Shown piece by piece: positions 1-8,085 of a stretch of DNA of 64,000 nt (within the stretch, counting starts at the first letter, position 1; the number at the start of each line of letters is the position of its first letter). The translations under genes and the position numbers were made by a program. The notes beneath the pieces are model-generated. The model did no database searches, was not told the DNA's origin, and saw only the letters and a program-made list of their open reading frames with translations. The stretch lies in NCBI RefSeq assembly GCF_001427105.1, contig NZ_LMGI01000004.1, positions 1 to 64,000 of the forward strand, read 5' to 3'. The stretch is from Sphingopyxis sp. Root154 (GTDB lineage: Bacteria; Pseudomonadota; Alphaproteobacteria; Sphingomonadales; Sphingomonadaceae).

Positions 1-450
1 GCCTATATCGGGCTTGGGGCAGGGCATGCTTTTGTCCATCAGGCGATCGCCGACCCGGCGATCCGGCCGGTGATCGAGCGGCTGATGCGCGAGGAAGCGG
101 CCCCGACGATCGCCGCGGCGCCGGGGCAGGATCTGCCCGCCTACGCCGACGCGCTGCTTGACCGCTTTGCCAATCCGGCGCTGCACCATCGGCTGATCCA
201 GATCGCGATGGACGGCAGCCAGAAGATCCCTCAGCGCTGGCTCGAAACGCTGGCATGGCATCAGGCGCGCGGGCAGCGCTGTCCCGCGCTCGAAACGGCG
301 ATCGCCGCATGGATCGCCTTCCTGCGCAGCGACCATCCGCTTGACGATCCGCTCGCTGACCGGCTGCGCGAAGCGGCGGCCGGTCCAGATGCAATCGAAA
401 GGCTGTTGGGCGACGGCGGTCTGATCGCCTCCGGCTGGCGTCCGGTTTAA
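1..450 (+). CDS. Mannitol dehydrogenase family protein, C-terminal part (5' end outside window)
   Basis: The reading frame is open from base 1, so this is the last 149 codons of a longer gene. The visible part resembles the C-terminal domain of the polyol-specific long-chain dehydrogenase family (mannitol dehydrogenase, fructuronate reductase). It shows the GLGAGHAFVHQAIADP-like stretch at the left edge, then RFANPALHHRLIQIAMDGSQ and KIPQRWL, which are typical of the substrate-binding half. Family members oxidise mannitol or fructuronate-type substrates with NAD(P) in the cytoplasm. The nucleotide-binding half is outside the window, so the exact substrate cannot be called. It converges on the LysR gene, whose stop overlaps its last bases. 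Confidence 0.8.
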   Translation, partial: AYIGLGAGHAFVHQAIADPAIRPVIERLMREEAAPTIAAAPGQDLPAYADALLDRFANPALHHRLIQIAMDGSQKIPQRWLETLAWHQARGQRCPALETAIAAWIAFLRSDHPLDDPLADRLREAAAGPDAIERLLGDGGLIASGWRPV

Positions 451-1334
451 GCCGGAACCAGCAACCCCCGGCTCTCGCGCACCTCGGCATCGAGCCAGTC
501 AATAAACGCCCGGATGCGCGGCTGAGGCGCGACGTCGCGGTGGAGCGCGAGCCAGAAGGCGCGCGCGACCGTCTGCTCGGGCCGCACGCGGACGAGCGCC
601 GGATCGCCGCTCGCGAGGAAGCATGGGAGCACACCCACCCCCGCGCCGCCCGCGATCATCCGCCTCTGCGCAAGAATGCTCGACGAGCGCACCGTCGCGC
701 GCAGCCCCGGCTCGATCTCGCCCAGATAATCGAGTTCGGGCGCATAGAGGATGTCGGGCATATAACCGATCACCGGGATGCCCGTGCGCGACAGCGGCGC
801 GGCAGCGATTGCCGCCTGCCAGTCGGGCCGATCGGCGGGCGCATAAATGCCGAGGCTGTAGTCCGACAGCTTGCGCGTGATTAGCGGGCCTTTTCGAGGC
901 CGTGCGAGTAGCACCGCCATATCGGCTTCGCGCCGCGACGGGTTGAGGAAACCTGACGAGGCGACAAGGTCGATCTCGAGTTCGGGATGCGCCGCCACGA
1001 ACCCCGCCAGCCGCGGCGCTATGAAGCTGTTGCCGAACCCTTCGGACACGCTGACCCGCAACTGCCCCGACAGTGCCGAACCGCCCTCGCGCGCCGAATG
1101 AATGCGCGCCGCCGCCGCCGCCATCGCTTCGGCGTGCGGAACGAGCGCCCGGCCCGCTGCAGTCAGAACGAAACCAGAAGGCGTGCGTTCGAATAAGGTC
1201 TGGCCGAGCGCGGCCTCCAATGCGCTCACGCGCCGGCTCACCGTCGTCGCATCGACGTGCAGCGCGGCGCTGGCGCGCGCGAGCGTGCCGTGGTGCGCGA
1301 CGAACAGGAAATATTGCAGCCTAGCCCAATCCAT
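447..1334 (-). CDS. LysR-family transcriptional regulator
   Basis: A 295-residue LysR-type regulator. The N-terminal winged helix-turn-helix is at about residues 1-60, with MDWARLQYFLFVAHHGTLAR followed by VDATTVSRRVSALEAALG and LFERT. A periplasmic-binding-protein-like effector domain follows. The open frame extends further upstream, but the conserved LysR N-terminus begins at the ATG whose first base is 1334, so I chose that start. It is divergent from mmsA across 98 bp containing inverted repeats suited to LysR binding. The position suggests it controls the valine-degradation operon and itself; that role is inferred, and the effector is unknown. Confidence 0.9.
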   Translation of the reverse strand: MDWARLQYFLFVAHHGTLARASAALHVDATTVSRRVSALEAALGQTLFERTPSGFVLTAAGRALVPHAEAMAAAAARIHSAREGGSALSGQLRVSVSEGFGNSFIAPRLAGFVAAHPELEIDLVASSGFLNPSRREADMAVLLARPRKGPLITRKLSDYSLGIYAPADRPDWQAAIAAAPLSRTGIPVIGYMPDILYAPELDYLGEIEPGLRATVRSSSILAQRRMIAGGAGVGVLPCFLASGDPALVRVRPEQTVARAFWLALHRDVAPQPRIRAFIDWLDAEVRESRGLLVPA

Positions 1335-1338
1335 GACC

Positions 1339-1378
1339 TGCAAATATGCAGTATCGTCCTGCAAGTCTATCCCTTGCA
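1339..1378. promoter_or_regulatory. Inverted repeats between lysR and mmsA, candidate LysR operator
   Basis: Two dyads lie between the divergent starts. One is TGCAAATATGCA at 1339-1350 (TGCA-N4-TGCA). The other is TGCAAG-N7-CTTGCA at 1360-1378 with perfect 6-bp arms. LysR proteins usually bind a T-N11-A dyad plus a second site nearer the promoter, and this pair fits that pattern. Seen directly in the sequence; binding is inferred. Confidence 0.55.
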
Positions 1379-1432
1379 AAAGGGGCGCACATGGGCTGTG
1401 GCAGCGACAAGATTTTACGGGAGACTCGGGAT

Positions 1433-2926
1433 ATGCGACAGATCGACCATCACATCGTCGGCGGTGCCGGCGGCAGCGCGCGCCAGGGCGACGTCTTCGA
1501 CCCCAACAGCGGCGGCGTGCAGGCGCGGGTCGCGCTTGGCGACGCGGCGCTTCTCGACCGTGCAGTCGCCGCGGCAAAAAAGGCGCAGCCCGCGTGGGCC
1601 GCGACGAACCCGCAGCGCCGCGCGCGCGTCATGTTCGAATTCAAGCGCCTCGTCGAAGCCAATATGGACGCGCTCGCGCACATGCTGTCGAGCGAGCATG
1701 GTAAGGTGATCGCCGATTCGAAGGGCGACATCCAGCGCGGGCTTGAAGTCATCGAATTTTGCTGCGGCATCCCGCACGTCCTGAAGGGCGAATATACGCA
1801 GGGCGCGGGCCCCGGCATCGACGTCTATTCGATGCGCCAGCCGATCGGCATCGGCGCGGGCATCACCCCGTTCAACTTCCCCGCGATGATCCCGCTGTGG
1901 ATGTCGGGCGTCGCGATCGCGACGGGCAACGCCTTCATCATCAAGCCGAGCGAACGCGATCCGTCGGTCCCCGTCCGCCTCGCCGAACTCTTCCTCGAAG
2001 CCGGTCTGCCCGAAGGCATCTGCCAGGTCGTTCACGGCGACAAGGAAATGGTCGATGCGATCCTCGATCATCCCGACATTGGCGCGGTCAGCTTCGTCGG
2101 CTCGTCAGACATCGCGCATTATGTCTACAATCGCGGCGTCGCGAACGGCAAGCGCGTACAGGCGATGGGCGGCGCGAAGAACCATGGCATCGTGATGCCC
2201 GACGCCGACCTCGACCAGGTCGTCAACGACCTCACCGGCGCGGCCTTTGGCTCGGCCGGCGAGCGCTGCATGGCGCTGCCGGTGGTCGTCCCCGTCGGCG
2301 AAGACACCGCGAACCGCCTGCGTGAGAAGCTGATCCCCGCGATCGCGGCGCTGCGCGTTGGCGTGTCGACCGATGCCGAGGCGCATTATGGCCCGGTGGT
2401 GACGCAGGCACACAAGGAAAAGGTCGAAGGCTGGATCCAGAAATGCGCCGACGAAGGCGCCGAGCTCGTCGTCGACGGCCGCGGTTTCAGCCTGCAGGGG
2501 CATGAAAAGGGCTTCTTCATCGGCCCAACCCTGTTCGACCATGTCACGACCGACATGGAAAGCTACAAGGAAGAGATTTTCGGCCCCGTGCTGCAGATCG
2601 TCCGTGCCGCCAATTTCGAGGAAGCACTCGAACTGCCCTCGAAGCATCAATATGGCAATGGCGTCGCGATCTTCACCCGCAACGGCCATGCTGCGCGCGA
2701 ATTTGCGGCGCGCGTCAATGTCGGCATGGTCGGCATCAACGTGCCTATTCCGGTGCCCGTCGCCTATCACAGCTTCGGCGGCTGGAAGCGTTCGGCATTC
2801 GGTGACACCAACCAGCACGGCATGGAAGGCGTGAAATTCTGGACCAAGGTCAAGACGGTCACCCAGCGCTGGCCCGACGGATCACCTGACGGGGGCAACG
2901 CCTTCGTCATTCCGACGATGGGGTGA
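1433..2926 (+). CDS. mmsA: CoA-acylating methylmalonate-semialdehyde dehydrogenase
   Basis: Converts methylmalonate semialdehyde plus CoA and NAD to propionyl-CoA, the last step of valine degradation. The 497-residue protein has the aldehyde-dehydrogenase fold: GITPFNFPAMIPLWM and the NAFIIKPSERDPS cofactor region, then GSAGERCMALPV carrying the catalytic cysteine (about residue 279). An in-frame ATG lies 87 bases upstream, but homology starts at MRQIDHHIVGG, preceded by a GGGAG-like ribosome site, so 1433 is preferred. It is first in a long operon ending with mmsB. Length is normal for the family, and the malonate-semialdehyde (IolA) activity of close relatives cannot be excluded. Confidence 0.95.
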   Translation: MRQIDHHIVGGAGGSARQGDVFDPNSGGVQARVALGDAALLDRAVAAAKKAQPAWAATNPQRRARVMFEFKRLVEANMDALAHMLSSEHGKVIADSKGDIQRGLEVIEFCCGIPHVLKGEYTQGAGPGIDVYSMRQPIGIGAGITPFNFPAMIPLWMSGVAIATGNAFIIKPSERDPSVPVRLAELFLEAGLPEGICQVVHGDKEMVDAILDHPDIGAVSFVGSSDIAHYVYNRGVANGKRVQAMGGAKNHGIVMPDADLDQVVNDLTGAAFGSAGERCMALPVVVPVGEDTANRLREKLIPAIAALRVGVSTDAEAHYGPVVTQAHKEKVEGWIQKCADEGAELVVDGRGFSLQGHEKGFFIGPTLFDHVTTDMESYKEEIFGPVLQIVRAANFEEALELPSKHQYGNGVAIFTRNGHAAREFAARVNVGMVGINVPIPVPVAYHSFGGWKRSAFGDTNQHGMEGVKFWTKVKTVTQRWPDGSPDGGNAFVIPTMG

Positions 2927-3321
2927 GCTCCATGGAGCTCATCCCCCACAATCCGACCGACGGCGTTTACGCGACGGGCGGCGACTGGGTGCACGCCATG
3001 GAAGTTCGCGGCGCCGGGCGACTGCTGTTCGTCAGTGGCACGATGGGTTTGAGACCCGATTTCTCGGCTCCCGCTACGCTGGAAGAGCAGCTTGATTGCG
3101 TGTGGAACAACCTCCGAGCGATTCTGGCCAGCGCAGATATGGACACCGCCAACATCGTCCGGCTGACCAGCTATTTGCGCGATGCAAGCTATGCCGAGGC
3201 GAATGCCGCCGCCCGGCTCAAGGCGCTCGGTACGCGGCGCATCCCAACCACCGCGATCGTCGCGCAGACACTTGAAAGCGATTGGCTGGTCGAGATCGAG
3301 ATCGTGGCGGCCGCCGAATGA
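2923..3321 (+). CDS. RidA/YjgF-family protein (first copy)
   Basis: A 132-residue member of the RidA/YjgF/UK114 family, small trimeric proteins whose archetype hydrolyses reactive enamines and imines. The fold signature is clear: LFVSGTMGLRPD, EEQLDCVWNNLRAIL, IVRLTSYLRD and C-terminal VEIEIVAA. The archetypal catalytic arginine just before the last strand appears replaced by threonine (PTTAIVAQ), so imine deaminase activity is doubtful. The chosen GTG overlaps the mmsA stop; an ATG at 2932 is an alternative. It sits inside the valine operon, where an enamine or acyl-CoA-related role is possible but unproven. Confidence 0.85.
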   Translation: MSSMELIPHNPTDGVYATGGDWVHAMEVRGAGRLLFVSGTMGLRPDFSAPATLEEQLDCVWNNLRAILASADMDTANIVRLTSYLRDASYAEANAAARLKALGTRRIPTTAIVAQTLESDWLVEIEIVAAAE

Positions 3322-4235
3322 GGCTGTGGCTCGCGATCCTTGTCCTGCTTCTCGCGCAGCCCGCGCACGCGCAAAAGCGGATCGCACTCAGCTTCGACGA
3401 TGTTCCGCGCCATCCCGGCGCCTTCTTCACCCCAGACGAGCGCACGCAGCGCATCGTTGCGGAACTTGAGAAAGCGAAGGCGCCGCAGGCGGTCTTCTTC
3501 GTCAACCCCGGCGCGATCGGGCAGGGCGACGGCGTTCGCGGCGAAGAGCGCATCGCGGCCTATGTCGCTGCGGGTCATGTGATCGCGAACCACAGCAATA
3601 GCCACAAGCGGCTCAGCACGACCGACACCGCGACCTATCTCGCCGATATCGACACGGCCGAGGTCTGGCTCAAGGGCCGCCACGGCTATCGCCCGTGGTT
3701 CCGCTTCCCCTTCCTCGACGAGGGCGGCAAAGACAAGGCGAAGCGCGATGCGCTGCGGCAGGGTCTTGCCGCGCGCGGGCTCCGCAACGGCTATGTCACC
3801 GCCGAATCGTCGGACTGGCACCTCGAAAGCCTTACGCGTGAGGCGGTACAGGCGAAGAAGACGATCGACCGCAAGGCGCTCGGTAATCTCTACGTCACCT
3901 GGCATGTCGAGGCCGCCGATTTCGCCGACGCGATGATGCGGCGCGTGACCGGTCGCCAGCCGGTGCAGGTGATGCTGCTTCACGAAACCGACCTCGCCGC
4001 GCTCCATATCGGCCACCTCGTCCGCGCGCTGCGCAAAGCGGGCTGGACTGTCGTCAGCGCCGACACCGCCTATGCCGACCCGATTGGCAAGGAAATGCCC
4101 GACACGCCGGCGGCGAACGGCACGCTGACCGAGGCGCTGGCATGGCAGGCGGGCGTCCCCGCGCCGCGCTGGTATCGCTATAACCAGACCGACCTCGCGA
4201 CCGCGGTGTTCCGTGAAAAGGTGCTGGGCGAATGA
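3318..4235 (+). CDS. Secreted polysaccharide deacetylase family protein
   Basis: A 305-residue carbohydrate esterase 4-type protein with an N-terminal signal peptide (MRLWLAILVLLLAQPAHAQ). The NodB-like domain starts at once: ALSFDDVP holds the paired aspartates, VIANHSNSHKRLS gives the metal-binding histidines, and FRFPFLDEGG matches motif 3. LLHETDLAAL near residue 220 is the motif 5 region. These enzymes remove N-acetyl groups from cell-wall or other glycans in the periplasm, here on an unknown substrate. The ATG overlaps the upstream stop (ATGA), so it is translationally coupled to the valine operon although it has no obvious role in that pathway. Confidence 0.87.
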   Translation: MRLWLAILVLLLAQPAHAQKRIALSFDDVPRHPGAFFTPDERTQRIVAELEKAKAPQAVFFVNPGAIGQGDGVRGEERIAAYVAAGHVIANHSNSHKRLSTTDTATYLADIDTAEVWLKGRHGYRPWFRFPFLDEGGKDKAKRDALRQGLAARGLRNGYVTAESSDWHLESLTREAVQAKKTIDRKALGNLYVTWHVEAADFADAMMRRVTGRQPVQVMLLHETDLAALHIGHLVRALRKAGWTVVSADTAYADPIGKEMPDTPAANGTLTEALAWQAGVPAPRWYRYNQTDLATAVFREKVLGE

Positions 4236-4294
4236 TGCGCGGCGATGAAACCCGCACGCCACGCCGGGCATTCTCCTATCGAAGGAGAATGTCG

Positions 4295-4828
4295 ATGACC
4301 CGCCTGATGCTTCCCGCCAGTTTGCTGCTGCTCGCCGCGTGCAGCGGCGGCGAGGACAAATCCCAGCCCGAAGACAGCGCGGCGATCTCGCCGCTGCAAA
4401 AGGCCGATCGCCCGGCGCCCGCCGAACCGGCGGAGCCGACGGTGGATGCGGACCTGCCCGAAGCGGTCGAAGAAACCCCGGCAAAGCCCGAGCCCAAAAC
4501 CGCGGGCGACGGCAAGGCGATCCCGCCCGCAATTCGCGGCCGCTGGGCGCTCAAGGTCGCCGATTGCAAGGCGAAGAAGGGCACCGACCTGACCGCGCTG
4601 ACGATCGATGCGACAAACCTGCGTTTCTATGAATCGCACGGCGAACTCGCGCGCGTTCGCGAAAGTGACGCCGGCCGCATCGTTGCCGACTATAAATTCA
4701 GCGGCGAGGGCGTGGAGTGGGATCGCCGGATGCAACTCGACCTCGCCGATGGCGGCAAGACGCTGGTGCGCCGCGACTCTGGCGAGGGTGCCGCCGCGGG
4801 CCCGATGCGCTATACGCGCTGCGTCTGA
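4295..4828 (+). CDS. Hypothetical lipoprotein
   Basis: A 177-residue predicted lipoprotein. MTRLMLPASLLLLAACSGG shows a short hydrophobic signal and the lipobox LLAAC. An acidic, proline- and alanine-rich linker follows to about residue 70, and a compact domain begins at IRGRWALKVADCKAKKG and ends in RYTRCV, so the two remaining cysteines may pair. I chose the ATG at 4295 because AAGGAG lies seven bases upstream; earlier in-frame starts (4232, 4289) are less well placed. The family is not recognised. It sits between the deacetylase and an inhibitor-like lipoprotein, which suggests an envelope function. Confidence 0.75.
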   Translation: MTRLMLPASLLLLAACSGGEDKSQPEDSAAISPLQKADRPAPAEPAEPTVDADLPEAVEETPAKPEPKTAGDGKAIPPAIRGRWALKVADCKAKKGTDLTALTIDATNLRFYESHGELARVRESDAGRIVADYKFSGEGVEWDRRMQLDLADGGKTLVRRDSGEGAAAGPMRYTRCV

Positions 4829-4848
4829 TGGTTTTGAAAGGGAGACAC

Positions 4849-5154
4849 ATGATGGACATTCGCCTGTTAGCAATTGCCGCCGTCCTGCCGCTCGCCGCTT
4901 GTACGCAAGAGCGGCCGCCCGTCGAATCGACCCCGACCCCACCCGCCGAAGCCGCTTGCAACGCCGACGCCGTACAATCGCTCGTCGGCCAGACGGCAAC
5001 CGCCGACGTGGGCGGCCAGTTGCTCAAGGGTAGCGGTGCGCGGACGCTGCGCTGGGTGCCGCCGCGCACCGCCGTCACCATGGACTTCCGCCCTGACCGG
5101 CTGACCGTCTCCTATGACGACGCGCTCAAGATCGAGCGGATCAGCTGTGGCTGA
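4849..5154 (+). CDS. Peptidase inhibitor I78 family lipoprotein
   Basis: A 101-residue small lipoprotein. The signal MMDIRLLAIAAVLPLAACTQ has a clear lipobox cysteine. The mature part matches the I78 inhibitor family: CNADAVQSLVGQTA, then LRWVPPRTAVTMDFRPDRL and a final DDALKIERISCG. I78 proteins are related to potato-inhibitor-I folds and are thought to inhibit serine proteases, although few are tested. The start follows an AAAGGGAG site; ATG at 4852 is equally possible. Its end overlaps the next start by eight bases, so it is part of the operon. Confidence 0.85.
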   Translation: MMDIRLLAIAAVLPLAACTQERPPVESTPTPPAEAACNADAVQSLVGQTATADVGGQLLKGSGARTLRWVPPRTAVTMDFRPDRLTVSYDDALKIERISCG

Positions 5155-5542
5155 ATCCAGTCGCCGCAATCATAGCTCGGCGTCCCCGTTCGAACCGATT
5201 TACGGCTACAGCCGCGCGGTTCGGGTGGGGAACCGCATCGACGTCGCGGGTTGCGCGCCGATCGAGCCTGATGGCAGCTCGACCCCCGGCGACGCCGGGG
5301 CGCAGGCGGCGCGCTGCATTACCATCATCGGCGAGGCGCTCGAAGCGCTCGGCGGCAGCTTCGCCGACGTCGTGCGCACGCGCATGTACATCACCGATGC
5401 CGCGGATTCCGATCTTGTGGGACGTGCGCACGGATCGGCATTCAAAAATGTGCGTCCGGCATCGACAATGCTGGTTGTGCCCGCGCTGATCCGCCCCGAG
5501 TGGAAAGTCGAAATCGAAGCCGAAGCCATCATCGAGAAATGA
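5147..5542 (+). CDS. RidA/YjgF-family protein (second copy)
   Basis: A second, diverged RidA-like protein of 131 residues. It shows AVRVGNRIDVAGCAPIEPDG, a central CITIIGEALEALGGSFADVV helix, RTRMYITDA and C-terminal KVEIEAEAI. Threonine again appears to replace the catalytic arginine (RPASTMLVV), which points to one of the Rid subfamilies without proven deaminase activity. I take the GTG at 5147, which overlaps the I78 stop; no ATG gives a full domain. It is followed by isobutyryl-CoA dehydrogenase with an ATGA overlap. Two RidA paralogues in one valine operon is uncommon. Confidence 0.83.
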   Translation: MAESSRRNHSSASPFEPIYGYSRAVRVGNRIDVAGCAPIEPDGSSTPGDAGAQAARCITIIGEALEALGGSFADVVRTRMYITDAADSDLVGRAHGSAFKNVRPASTMLVVPALIRPEWKVEIEAEAIIEK

Positions 5543-6690
5543 CCATGACCGACCAGTTCCAGCTTACCGACGACCAGCTCGCGATCCAGGATATGGCGCG
5601 CAAATTCACCGCCGACCGCATCACGCCCTTCGCGGCCGAATGGGATGAGAAACATCATTATCCCGTGGATGTGTGGAAGGCTGCGGGCGAGCTCGGCTTT
5701 GGCGCGATTTACGTGGCCGAGGAATCGGGCGGTATCGGGCTTGGCCGGATGGAAGCCGCGCTGATCATGGAGGCGATGGCCTATGGCTGCCCGGCGACCA
5801 GCGCCTATGTCTCGATCCACAATATGGCGACGTGGATGATCGACCGCTTCGGCGGCGCCGAGATTAAGGCGCGCTTCCTGCCCGACCTCGTCAGCATGGA
5901 GAAGATCGCAAGCTATTGCCTGACCGAACCCGGTTCGGGGTCCGACGCCGCGGCGCTCAAGGCCACGGCAAAGCGCGATGGCGATCATTATGTGCTGAAC
6001 GGCACCAAGCAGTTCATCTCGGGCGCGGGTTATAACGACATCTATGTCTGCATGGTGCGCACAAGTGAGGAAAAGTCGAAGGGGATCAGCTGCCTCGTCA
6101 TCGAAAAGGACACGCCGGGGCTCAGCTTCGGCGCGCCCGAGAAAAAGCTCGGCTGGAATGCATCCCCTACGGCGCAGGTAATTTTCGAGGACTGCCGCGT
6201 GCCCGTCGAAAATCTGGTCGGCGCCGAGGGTGATGGCTTCCGCTTCGCGATGGCGGGGCTCGACGGCGGCCGTCTCAACATCGGCGCCTGCTCCCTGGGC
6301 GGCGCGCAGCGCTGTCTCGACGAGGCGATCGCCTACACCAAGGACCGCCAGCAGTTCGGGCAGCCGATCGCCGATTTCCAGAACACCCAGTTCATGCTCG
6401 CCGACATGGCGACCGACCTCGAAGCCGCGCGCGCGCTGCTTTACATGGCGGCGGCAAAGGTCACCGCGAACGCCCCTGACAAGTCGCGCTTCTCGGCGAT
6501 GGCGAAGCGGCTTGCGACCGACAATGGCAGCAAGATCGTCAATGACGCGCTCCAGCTGTTCGGGGGCTACGGCTATCTCCGCGATTATCCGATCGAGCGT
6601 TTCTGGCGCGACCTCCGCGTCCATTCGATCCTCGAAGGTACCAACCAGGTGATGCGAATGATCGTCGGAAGGGACCTGCTGCGCCAATGA
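5539..6690 (+). CDS. Acyl-CoA dehydrogenase, probable isobutyryl-CoA dehydrogenase
   Basis: A 383-residue FAD-dependent acyl-CoA dehydrogenase. Signatures are SYCLTEPGSGSDAAAL and GTKQFISGAGYNDIYVCMVR for the FAD site, TKDRQQFGQPIADFQ and QLFGGYGYLRDYPIER. The catalytic glutamate (about residue 366) lies in SILEGTNQVMR, the position used by short/branched-chain members such as human ACAD8. Context settles the substrate: hydroxyisobutyryl-CoA hydrolase, hydratase and mmsB follow directly, so it should oxidise isobutyryl-CoA to methacrylyl-CoA. Its ATGA overlaps the RidA stop, with ATG 5545 as an alternative. Confidence 0.9.
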   Translation: MTMTDQFQLTDDQLAIQDMARKFTADRITPFAAEWDEKHHYPVDVWKAAGELGFGAIYVAEESGGIGLGRMEAALIMEAMAYGCPATSAYVSIHNMATWMIDRFGGAEIKARFLPDLVSMEKIASYCLTEPGSGSDAAALKATAKRDGDHYVLNGTKQFISGAGYNDIYVCMVRTSEEKSKGISCLVIEKDTPGLSFGAPEKKLGWNASPTAQVIFEDCRVPVENLVGAEGDGFRFAMAGLDGGRLNIGACSLGGAQRCLDEAIAYTKDRQQFGQPIADFQNTQFMLADMATDLEAARALLYMAAAKVTANAPDKSRFSAMAKRLATDNGSKIVNDALQLFGGYGYLRDYPIERFWRDLRVHSILEGTNQVMRMIVGRDLLRQ

Positions 6691-7730
6691 CCGAAGATGT
6701 TTTGATTGGCGCCGATGTTCGGGTCGGGCGCATCTCGCTCAACCGGCCCAAGGCGATCCACGCGCTCAACCTCGCAATGTGCGACGCAATGATCGACGCG
6801 CTCGTGAAATGGCGCGATGACGATGCGGTCGAGGCGGTGATTATCGACCATAGCGAGGGCCGCGGCTTCTGCGCCGGCGGCGATATCCGCATGCTCGCGG
6901 AAAGCGGCGCGAAGGACGGCAAGGAAGCGCGCCAATTCTTCCACACCGAATATCGCCTCAACCACCTGATCTTCACTTATCCCAAGCCCGTCGTCGCCTT
7001 CATGGACGGCATCACGATGGGCGGCGGGGTCGGCATTTCGCAGCCGGCGAAATATCGCGTCGCGACCGAACACACGCGCTTCGCGATGCCCGAGACGGGG
7101 ATCGGCCTGTTTCCCGATGTCGGCGGCGGCTGGTATCTGCCGCGCCTCGAAGGCCGCGTCGGCGCCTATCTCGCGCTCACCGGCGCACGGCTCGACGGGG
7201 CGGAGTGCCTCGCGCTCGGCCTTGCGACGCACTATCTGCCGTCCGAAAAGCTCGCCGCGGCGAAGGAGCGGATCGTGGTCGATCCGACCCGTATCGGCGG
7301 CATCCTGGGCGAATTGTCGGTCACCGCGCCGCCCGCCGGAATCACCCAGCATCTCGAACGGATCAACCGGCTGTTCGCGAGCGATACCTATGAGGATATC
7401 CTCGCCGCGCTCGACGCCGACGGCGGCGAATGGGCGACCAGGGAACTCGCGACGCTCCACGGCAAATCGCCGCAGACGTGCAAGGTCGCGCTGCGTCAGC
7501 TCAAGGAAGGCGGCGAGATGCACGACTTCGCCGCGCAGATGACGCAAGAATATGCGATCGGCAGCCGCGTCGTCCAGATGCACGACTTCATCGAAGGCGT
7601 CCGCGCGCTCATTGTCGACAAGGATAACAGCCCCAAATGGGATCCGCCGACCGCCGAGGCGGTCACCGACGACTGGATCGACGCGATCTTCGCGCCACTG
7701 CCCGAGAGCGAGAAATGGTCGCCGCTGTGA
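6687..7730 (+). CDS. 3-hydroxyisobutyryl-CoA hydrolase
   Basis: A 347-residue crotonase-superfamily protein of the longer HIBCH type, which hydrolyses 3-hydroxyisobutyryl-CoA to free 3-hydroxyisobutyrate. It shows GRGFCAGGDIRML, the oxyanion-hole stretch MDGITMGGGVGISQPA and the HIBCH-specific FAMPETGIGLFPDVGGGWYL. The length and the C-terminal extension with SPKWDPPTAEAV set it apart from 260-residue hydratases. The start overlaps the dehydrogenase stop by ATGA. Fast removal of the CoA ester keeps toxic methacrylyl-CoA low, which fits its place between the dehydrogenase and the hydratase. Confidence 0.93.
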   Translation: MTEDVLIGADVRVGRISLNRPKAIHALNLAMCDAMIDALVKWRDDDAVEAVIIDHSEGRGFCAGGDIRMLAESGAKDGKEARQFFHTEYRLNHLIFTYPKPVVAFMDGITMGGGVGISQPAKYRVATEHTRFAMPETGIGLFPDVGGGWYLPRLEGRVGAYLALTGARLDGAECLALGLATHYLPSEKLAAAKERIVVDPTRIGGILGELSVTAPPAGITQHLERINRLFASDTYEDILAALDADGGEWATRELATLHGKSPQTCKVALRQLKEGGEMHDFAAQMTQEYAIGSRVVQMHDFIEGVRALIVDKDNSPKWDPPTAEAVTDDWIDAIFAPLPESEKWSPL

Positions 7731-8071
7731 GCTTCGCCGACCCGATCGCCCTTTATCATGCGGTGAAGCAAAGCTGGTCGGCCGAGACGATATCGGACCC
7801 GTTCGACCCGGCCAATCCCTGCCGCAACCAGTGCGCGGTGACCGCGCTTGCCGTGCATCATCATTTAGGCGGCGACATCATGAAGACCGCGACGAAGGGC
7901 GGTACCCATTTCTACAACCGGATCGACGGACGCACCTGGGACCTGGCGGCCGACCAGTTCGACGAGCCCATCCCCTACGACAACCAGCCGACCTCGACCG
8001 ACGAGGCGCGTGAGCATGCCACCCCGGCGCAGCTTGAAATGCTGCTGCGCAATATCGACGCCAACCGCTGA
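7715..8071 (+). CDS. YunG-like protein of unknown function
   Basis: A 118-residue soluble protein. The pattern [34 protein letters not shown] and [19 protein letters not shown] resembles the uncharacterised YunG family. The conserved cysteine and histidine/asparagine residues look like a possible papain-like or transglutaminase-like site, but that is speculative. The ATG at 7715 has a weak purine-rich upstream site; a GTG at 7727 forming a GTGA overlap with the hydrolase stop is equally likely. It is embedded in the valine operon between hydrolase and hydratase, and I know of no role for it there. Confidence 0.72.
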   Translation: MVAAVSFADPIALYHAVKQSWSAETISDPFDPANPCRNQCAVTALAVHHHLGGDIMKTATKGGTHFYNRIDGRTWDLAADQFDEPIPYDNQPTSTDEAREHATPAQLEMLLRNIDANR

Positions 8072-8085
8072 TACAGGACAAGACC

